DNA of 64,000 nt, taken from positions 7,018,501 through 7,082,500 of the forward strand of contig OY821779.1 in the NCBI GenBank assembly GCA_963682175.1. The letters run 5' to 3'. The notes under the pieces were generated by a model. That model was given only the letters and a program-made list of their open reading frames with translations, was not told the origin of the DNA and ran no database searches. Both the position numbers and the translations under genes were made by a program. This DNA is from Triglochin maritima. Taxonomy: Eukaryota; Streptophyta; Magnoliopsida; Alismatales; Juncaginaceae. Below are positions 57,648 to 64,000 of this stretch, piece after piece; the stretch's first letter is position 1, and each line of letters starts with the position of its first letter.

Positions 57648-59333
57648 TCAATCAATATTATCGTCCGCAGATTGTCTGAAAATGGATTCTCTCCTTTTGT
57701 GTAGCCCTGTAGGTTCCAAACCCTGCACCCTGTAATTCATATCTGCACTACCAAAGCTGAGATCACCAGAGCTAGTTCTGTACAATGAAGTTCCGCCAGG
57801 ATAATGAGAAGACATAAATCTCCTTGTTGGATCTCTCAGAATGCTTCCTCGTAGGTCCCTTGGATCAGTGGCCCTCGAAGTGTCTGTGGACAATCTATCA
57901 GGGACAGAGGGCCCCAAAGGATCGCCAGGTACAACGACCGATCCGCCGTGAGATGGGTCCCCATTGCTCCATCCTCCCGAGCTCCTTTTCATGAAGAAGT
58001 AACACATGCCTAATATGAACATAAAAAACAGCATGGCTGGGCGGCTCCAGATCACGGCGTTTCTCTGCACTTCAAAGACTGGGAGGTTTGATCGATACAA
58101 TCCAATGTAACCATCACCAAGACCTAAAACTACGAACTTCTCACGGTCCCCTGCTATCAGAGGCTTACTAACACCACCGGAACTGTCACCGTTCATAAAA
58201 TTTGAATTCACAAACATGGACCTCATTTCAGCTAGAGTTGCACAAAGCACAGGGCGAGCCGCCCCGATCCTACTATAATTCTGAGAAGACACATTATACA
58301 AAAACACTCTATCAGGGTCAACAGCAAGCAAATAACCTTTGATTGCCAACATCGCAGCAGGGTCACCGACATCCGATTTCCTCTTAACACGAACTCGGCA
58401 CTTAGGGCTGCCAGCATCCCCGACAAGCGCAACATGAACCAAATCGCCATTTGAGGTAAACCCATACGCTTTTGTCCTCTGCAAAGCATCAAAAGCATAA
58501 TTTCTCACAACAGAACCATCCAAACCCTCACACTTATTTTCCTTAACAATCATCCTCCTCAAGTCCAGCCACCCGACACCGCTCCCGGTCAAAAATATCA
58601 TCCGTTGCTTCATTAACGCCAACGGCTTCTCGGAAGCCAAAACGCTCCCATGCAGTGTCCCATTCTCGCTAAACACTCTTATAACACCCGCGGAGTCGGA
58701 AACAACCACCAACTTCACTCGCCCGATCTGGTGCACCTCCAGCAACTCAACCGGAGACTCCAACCCAACCCCGCTCGCATTGCAAAAAACCTGCGATCGG
58801 GTGACCGACAAACCGTGCCAATCGCTCTCGTAATCACCTGACTCCGCCACCCAATGCGCAACAACCGAACCATCCGCATGCCCGATAACAACAGCGCTCT
58901 CGTTCCTCCGCGGCAGGTGGTAAGCGAGCATCGCCGTCACAGCAGACCCAACCTTAACCTCCGATTCGATCACCGAATCGCCGGATGAAGTGAAGACGAA
59001 GAATCCGCCGCTCGAGTCGCCGACGGCGAAGTACTTACTCATCCCCTCGAAATCGACGTAGGGAAGAACGGCGAAGGCAGTGACGTCAGCCTCGACCCTC
59101 GCCGCCGCAACGAACTCAAACCGCTCGGACCACGCCGGGGCGACTCTCCTCCTCTGAATGGAGGACTCGAGGCGGGAGACGGTGGCGGAGAGGGATTCGA
59201 CTAATGATTCGAGCCTCGCGATCTGAGTCTGGTGGCGGTCGAGGAGGGCGGCGTGGTCGACGTCGGCGGAGGTGGAGGCGAGGGAGAGGAGGAGGAAGGG
59301 GAAGATGGAGGATTTAGAGGAGAGAGAAGCCAT
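57648..59333 (-). CDS. Conserved-looking single-pass membrane protein of unknown function, 561 aa
   Basis: A single exon, ATG at 59333. Residues 1-23 form a signal peptide (SIFPFLLLSLASTSA). Residues 28-62 are a heptad-like coiled coil (ARLESLVESLSATVSRLESS). Residues about 65-430 are rich in short beta-like segments ending in GD/DG turns (KYFAVGDSSGGFFVFTSSGD, VVIGHADGSVVAHW, VVVSDSAGVIRVFSENGTL, FVVLGLGDGYIGLYRSN), which suggests a WD40-like propeller. It carries sequons N-E-S, N-A-S, N-G-T, N-V-S and N-Y-S, fitting a lumenal or extracellular location. A transmembrane helix follows at about 431-448 (AMLFFMFILGMCYFF). A cytosolic Ser/Arg/Pro-rich tail of about 112 residues ends it (RGSILRDPTRRF, HKRRESIFRQSADD). 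I recognise no named family; the orientation and propeller fold are inference. Confidence 0.85.
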   Translation of the reverse strand: MASLSSKSSIFPFLLLSLASTSADVDHAALLDRHQTQIARLESLVESLSATVSRLESSIQRRRVAPAWSERFEFVAAARVEADVTAFAVLPYVDFEGMSKYFAVGDSSGGFFVFTSSGDSVIESEVKVGSAVTAMLAYHLPRRNESAVVIGHADGSVVAHWVAESGDYESDWHGLSVTRSQVFCNASGVGLESPVELLEVHQIGRVKLVVVSDSAGVIRVFSENGTLHGSVLASEKPLALMKQRMIFLTGSGVGWLDLRRMIVKENKCEGLDGSVVRNYAFDALQRTKAYGFTSNGDLVHVALVGDAGSPKCRVRVKRKSDVGDPAAMLAIKGYLLAVDPDRVFLYNVSSQNYSRIGAARPVLCATLAEMRSMFVNSNFMNGDSSGGVSKPLIAGDREKFVVLGLGDGYIGLYRSNLPVFEVQRNAVIWSRPAMLFFMFILGMCYFFMKRSSGGWSNGDPSHGGSVVVPGDPLGPSVPDRLSTDTSRATDPRDLRGSILRDPTRRFMSSHYPGGTSLYRTSSGDLSFGSADMNYRVQGLEPTGLHKRRESIFRQSADDNID

Positions 59334-60553
59334 TGGAGGGGCTTTGGATCGAATTTAGGGCATTTTTTGGGGATTTTGGGTGGAATTTGGAAGGGGAAGA
59401 AGAAGAGTGGAGACGAATGGGGAATTGCACAACAAAGTCGGGTCGGGTGTCGACTGAATAGTAAACGGGTCAACGGGATATGACATCTGAGCTGAGGAAA
59501 TTTGCAATTTTGCTTTACGAAATACACCCTAAAATATCTAGAATTTGCTTCTGGGTATCTTGAGATAAAATATATTTTTTGTATTATTATAGTTGCTTAC
59601 GATCATTTTTTGTTTAATTTTTAATTAAGTGTGGAAGTATTGTTAGCACATCCAAAATCTTTGTGTTTTTGCGTCTTCTCTGCTTTGATGTCATGTAATG
59701 ACCAACGTCTTGCTATTGGAAAATGAGGGTTTTGTTTTCTACAATATTGTAAGAACGAGGGGTTATTGAGGAAGAGAAATATTTTTAAAAAAGGTAGGAG
59801 AGAGAAAAGAGTGTGGGAGATGTTTTTTGTTGGTGGGGAAGAGAGGACTTCCGCTTCGGGATAAGGGTTGGAAATGTGGCAGGACATGTGACAATGTGAA
59901 ACATGTTCTCACTGTGTTTTGCGGAATAGTGGAATACTGTAGCTCTCGGTTGAATGATGACATGATCCTACGTCTTATTTAAAGTTCACATTTTAAAAAA
60001 AAACTGACATAGTTTTAAAAATACTTAAATCGTCAGTATAAATTAATATTTTGTCGTTCTGTTATTTCTATTTATATAATTCTTCATTTTACTCTTCTAA
60101 CACCACTCTCTCTTCATATTACTATCATATTCATCAGATAGAATGTCTTGAAGGTCAGGAAATAAGCCAGCAGACGCCCCAAGAGGACGGCTTCGTCAGA
60201 CGCCCTCCATTTTTTAAAATAATTAATTTTATTATTTAAATTGATTTTAATATGTGATAATTGCTAAATAATTGATTATTAAGTTAATAATTGATTAAAT
60301 TAGTTGAGTAATTAGTTAGATTGATTAATTATTAAAATTAGTTTCATTGATTGATCAATTTGGAAATTAAGTAATTTAAATCCATTAACAAAATTTTATT
60401 TCTAAAATTGAATTAATAGTCATCGGGTTACCGTGGAGGAAAATAGAAATCAGTTCCCTTACGTGTTGTATATAGTTTAGCTGATGAGTCAGGTTACTGT
60501 CATCCACGTACACGCGGGTATTTCTGTTTCAGTTAGGAGAGAGAGATATTTTA
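59334..60553. other. Intergenic, upstream of the 561-aa gene
   Basis: The first 250 bp are probably promoter/5' UTR of the minus-strand gene (a TATATTTTATC-like word lies on the minus strand near 59565). 60000-60430 is AT-rich with a small GC island at 60165-60210, similar in style to the hairpin elements. Confidence 0.4.
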
Positions 60554-60979
60554 AGTCGTCGTCAGACACGTGATGATTCTTTCAACAACGCAGATGATTC
60601 AGATGAGGTGGAGAGTCACGACGAGAGTGACGATGGGGGTCAGTGTGACTTGGAGCCGTCGGAGGAGGAGAGACAACAGTATGGTAGAGGACGGTGGTGA
60701 CATGGTAGTCCTTCTTCGGCTGAGTGAGTCATTCAGAAGGGTCGAGGTGGCCGGTTTGTGACCGGTGATTCGAGTTCGTGCACTGCGGACACGCGAGCTC
60801 AGAAGAAGAAGAGGGTTGAAGACGATTCTTGGATCGTGACTGGTATGATGCCCGGTGGTCCTTTAGATGACAACGTCATTCCGAGTTTCGGAGGCCACAT
60901 CATCAGACACATTTGGGAGGGCGAGGATCGGAAGGTTCTGAAGTGTCATAATCGGCACATAGCATGTACTACATTGTAG
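60554..60979 (+). pseudogene. PMD (MAIN-like) N-terminal fragment, broken
   Basis: One frame gives an acidic leader (SDEVESHDESDDGGQCDLE, PSEEERQQYGRGRW), two in-frame stops, then GRGGRFVTGDSSSCTADT and MMPGGPLDDNVIPSFGGHII, RHIWEGEDRKVLKCHNR. The GGP.D..VIPSFGGH..R.IW......LKCH.R block begins MAIN-like plant mobile domain proteins. No PMD core follows. Confidence 0.7.
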
Positions 60980-63900
60980 GCTTGACGTATGCACTTCAAT
61001 TGAGTTTGATTCATTCTAGCTCATTGTGTGAAAGGAAACGTATGCACTTCAATTGAATTTGATTCATATATTGATCTGAAATTGGTTAATTTTATAGCCT
61101 CGTCAAACTTAAATTCGTGAAGTGTTTAACGTGGGTTTTTGTTCTTTAATATTTGGTTTGGTGTTGCGAAGACTTCTCAAGAATTCACGATAGAATTCCA
61201 CACTTTACAATTTCGTATAGAAGAATGACTTGTTATTGTCACGATTACATCATCGTTTGGTATTGCTAAATAAATAGATGCTAATGAGAACAAGGGAATA
61301 TAAATTTTATATTCCATTTCGTTGGATATAGGAAAACATGAACTTTAACACATCTATATGTTGCATAAAAAAGAAATACATGCATAGTACATATTTTCAT
61401 GAGATATCAAGAAATAACAACAAACTATTATAATATGAAATAACTTAAAGTACGTGGCAATTGCGCTTATGCCATATATGCATATAATAAAACCTCATTT
61501 GGAGTTGGAGCTTAACGACTTATTCCTTCTTATACGTCAAGGAACCATATTGTTGTGACAATTTGGTTTGGATTTTTCTGGGGCTTAAATGTTTGCTTCT
61601 TTTCATATTTAAAGGATCATCTTGCTACGGTAATTTAGTTTCTTATCCAAAGAGATTCAAGCATATATTTCATTGTTCAACAAATTTATCTCTGATAGGG
61701 AGAGACTACCAAACAATGGTAAGTTTTAATACTTTAGCCTCATGATGTGGAGGTGGTTTATATATTTTGTTATATCAATGATAATTCTTTAGTTATAATA
61801 TCACTTAACGGTTAGTTTGGCCTTGTAACCTAAGAAAAAATTATGCATATAGTTTGTTATATCGACAATAATGATTTTTACATTAGAATATCGTCTCATA
61901 GTTAGTTTAGACTCGTAACTAGGAGAATCATATGCATGTATGTGATTGGTTTTAACAATTTTAATTTATTTCACTACTAATTATCTTGTAAGAATAATTA
62001 GTTTAGTCTTGTAACCTACAAGTTATTTTTATGCATGTATTTGATTTGTTTGGACAATTGTTCTTTTGGTACCAATATCAATAGTATTTTGGTCAATTTA
62101 GCCTCGTAACCAGGAGACATTTGTATATGTTTGTTCGTTTTTTTTTGATAAACAAAGACTCCAACTTCGATAAGAGAGAGGGAACCCAAAATCGAGTTTG
62201 ACGTTCATCCTCGCCTACAACTATGGTTGCCCATATTCTAATTCTGACCACTTCAACGATAAGAGATAGTCAACCCAAGATTTAACTTGACGTGTATCCA
62301 CTCTTATTATTAGAGTAGTCAATGTTAGTATTTTAAATTTGTTTTTATATTTAAGGTTGATTAGCATGTTTCCCACTTTAAAGAGTTTGTTTTGTAATTT
62401 ATCCAATTTGAGAGGTGTATTTGCAATTTTGTCCATTTAAGGGGACTATTTGTAGTTTAGGATCAATTTGCAAATTGATTGATACAACTTGCATATTGTT
62501 GTAGTTTACCCAGTTTTAGGGTGCATTTGGAGTTTTGTCCATTTAGATGGACATTTATAATTTTGTTCATATATTGAGTCATTAGGTAATTTTTAGAGCA
62601 TAAATACCAAATTCCGCCGTTCATTATTTACATGGGGTTAATATGCAAATTTACTCTACTTGCATGTAGACCTGCAGTGTCATGCACGTACATGTTGGTC
62701 CAATGGTCTTAAATACCATGTGATCGTTTCACGATATTTCACATGATTTGAGTTACAAATAGTAACACAATCTAAATCCGATCATTCCCATATGTATTGG
62801 CCAACAAGACGATTTGATTGTTCTGGAGCGGATTAAATCATCACAGTGAGCTGAACCACATAATGCTTATGTTGCAAGATGGAGCCGGTAATTTATACAT
62901 ATGTATATCGAATTGAAATTATATGTTTCAATTTGGAACTTCCAAATTTGGTCTGTGAGAATTAGTTATCACGAAAATATGCTAGATATTATGTTTGGAC
63001 AGCATATGTACATGGAGAGAATTAATTTTGGTGTTCATGTGTGTGATTTCAAGGCTTGGATTCGAGCTTTTAAGTATACTATCTAGGAACGCCATGATAT
63101 ACTTTATTGTCAAAATATAGTATGAACATTTTTCTATTTGAAATTTTAGGTGTCCAGAAGTTGTTTGCTGAGATGGCTTTGAAGATTTGTAAAACCGTAA
63201 CCTGGGTTTGTTAAAATTATCAATGGTTTGTGCCGTTTAGAACCAAACCAAGTCTATTTCAATTTTTGATCTTGTTGGTTCCTACACAATTGAAAAGTTT
63301 TGTACCATTACACCGCACATCATTTCATGGTTGATAGTTTACATCGTTTATATAAATGATGATGCTTATGTTCTAACTATTTATTTTTGTAGAAACTATA
63401 AGCCAAATATTAATGCAAACAAGTGCGTAGCGGTCTTGGTTCTTTTGCTTCTTTGAATTTTGTATAGTTGTACCACAATTTCGGCAGCTTGCCGGCGTAT
63501 ATTTTTTATTTGCCAAATATGTATATAGACAATCATGCAACCATAAGTCCATAAAGGAGATGGTTTGACTCGAGTGTTAATCGATATATACAACCAAGTG
63601 ATCGTGGGTTGGACGTGAATGTGAGATTGCCGAAGTCCATAAAGGAGACTTGAATCTCACGTTGCATGCATGGCCAAAGTTCTTATGGTTCATTTTGGAT
63701 CATGCGTGGTAGATGGTTAAATGGGATCATGTATATTAAACCTCCATATGACTTGAGCTTTAGACATTCCATTCATTTTCTATTTGTATTCTTTAAAAAA
63801 GTTTGTTATTCTCCCTAATATTTATCTACTTTGACGAAATATTTTTTAACTTCAATATTTGTATTTTCTAATGGTGGAACTAATATCATGGGGAGTGAGT

Positions 63901-64000
63901 GTCTTCTTTTTCTTAATTTTGAAATAAAAACCGAACCAAAATTGTAAGATAGAGATTTGGATGATATATCAAAGAAGTACACTTATTTCGTTTTAGATAT
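60980..64000. other. Intergenic region to window end
   Basis: No supported gene. Apart from the 61.7-62.1 kb repeat and a short repeated word (GTATGCACTTCAATTGA at 60987 and 61040), nothing can be assigned. Confidence 0.45.
61725..62111. repeat. Degenerate tandem repeat, ~86-98 bp period
   Basis: The core TTAGTTTRGNCTYGTAACC recurs at about 61811, 61901, 61998 and 62093, with a weaker copy (TTTAGCCTCATGATG) near 61731. The intervening sequence contains TATGCATRTA and ATGATTTTT-like words. Confidence 0.7.

Overview
This is nuclear DNA of a flowering plant, probably a eudicot, though I cannot name the species. The evidence is AT-rich intergenic DNA, GC-rich 5' coding ends, short GT-AG spliced exons encoding plant-type proteins, and remnants of nearly every plant transposon class. 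There are no operons, tRNA or rRNA genes, or CRISPR arrays.

Six genes look intact. (1) 2164-4661, minus: a six-exon BCCIP/BCP1-type protein of 306 aa. (2) 8837-21371, minus: an 18-exon RelA/SpoT homologue (RSH) of 861 aa with HD hydrolase, (p)ppGpp synthetase and TGS domains; I joined its exons by hand and the frame closes exactly. (3) 34674-37340, plus: an uninterrupted 888-codon ILP1/GCFC (PAXBP1-type) protein. (4) 43147-45556, minus: a three-exon DUF1218 four-helix membrane protein of 207 aa. (5) 48982-50274, plus: an F-box protein of 430 aa with an F-box-associated C-terminus. (6) 57648-59333, minus: a 561-aa single-pass membrane protein that I do not recognise, with a signal peptide, a short coiled coil and a probable lumenal beta-rich domain.

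The rest is mostly transposon debris. At 5.1-6.7 kb a Mutator-like transposase N-terminus (+) converges on a broken plant mobile domain (PMD) gene (-). At 21.5-22.6 kb lies an internally deleted PIF/Harbinger element. At 22.9-24.4 kb a broken FAR1-type domain (+) converges on a broken DUF1985-like gene (-), with a minisatellite between them that recurs at 48.2 kb. At 24.86-30.79 kb is a decayed minus-strand Ty1/copia element with both LTRs, a primer-binding site, a polypurine tract and the last codons of pol. Another PMD N-terminal fragment lies at 60.6-61.0 kb. Well-delimited small insertions are a SINE (12.7 kb), a Tourist-like MITE (9.9 kb), a 633-bp hAT-like element (54.5 kb) and two 15-17 bp insertions with target-site duplications in RSH introns.

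The six genes do not form a pathway. BCCIP and ILP1 belong to nuclear growth/RNA families, RSH is probably plastid stringent response, DUF1218 and the 561-aa protein are endomembrane or cell-surface proteins, and the F-box protein is a candidate ubiquitin-ligase adaptor. The most useful oddities are the tandem duplication of the RSH exon-1 splice-donor region, the ultra-short insertions, the hairpin-rich elements, the two convergent Mutator composites and the uncharacterised 561-aa protein. I found no clear previously undescribed multi-gene system.
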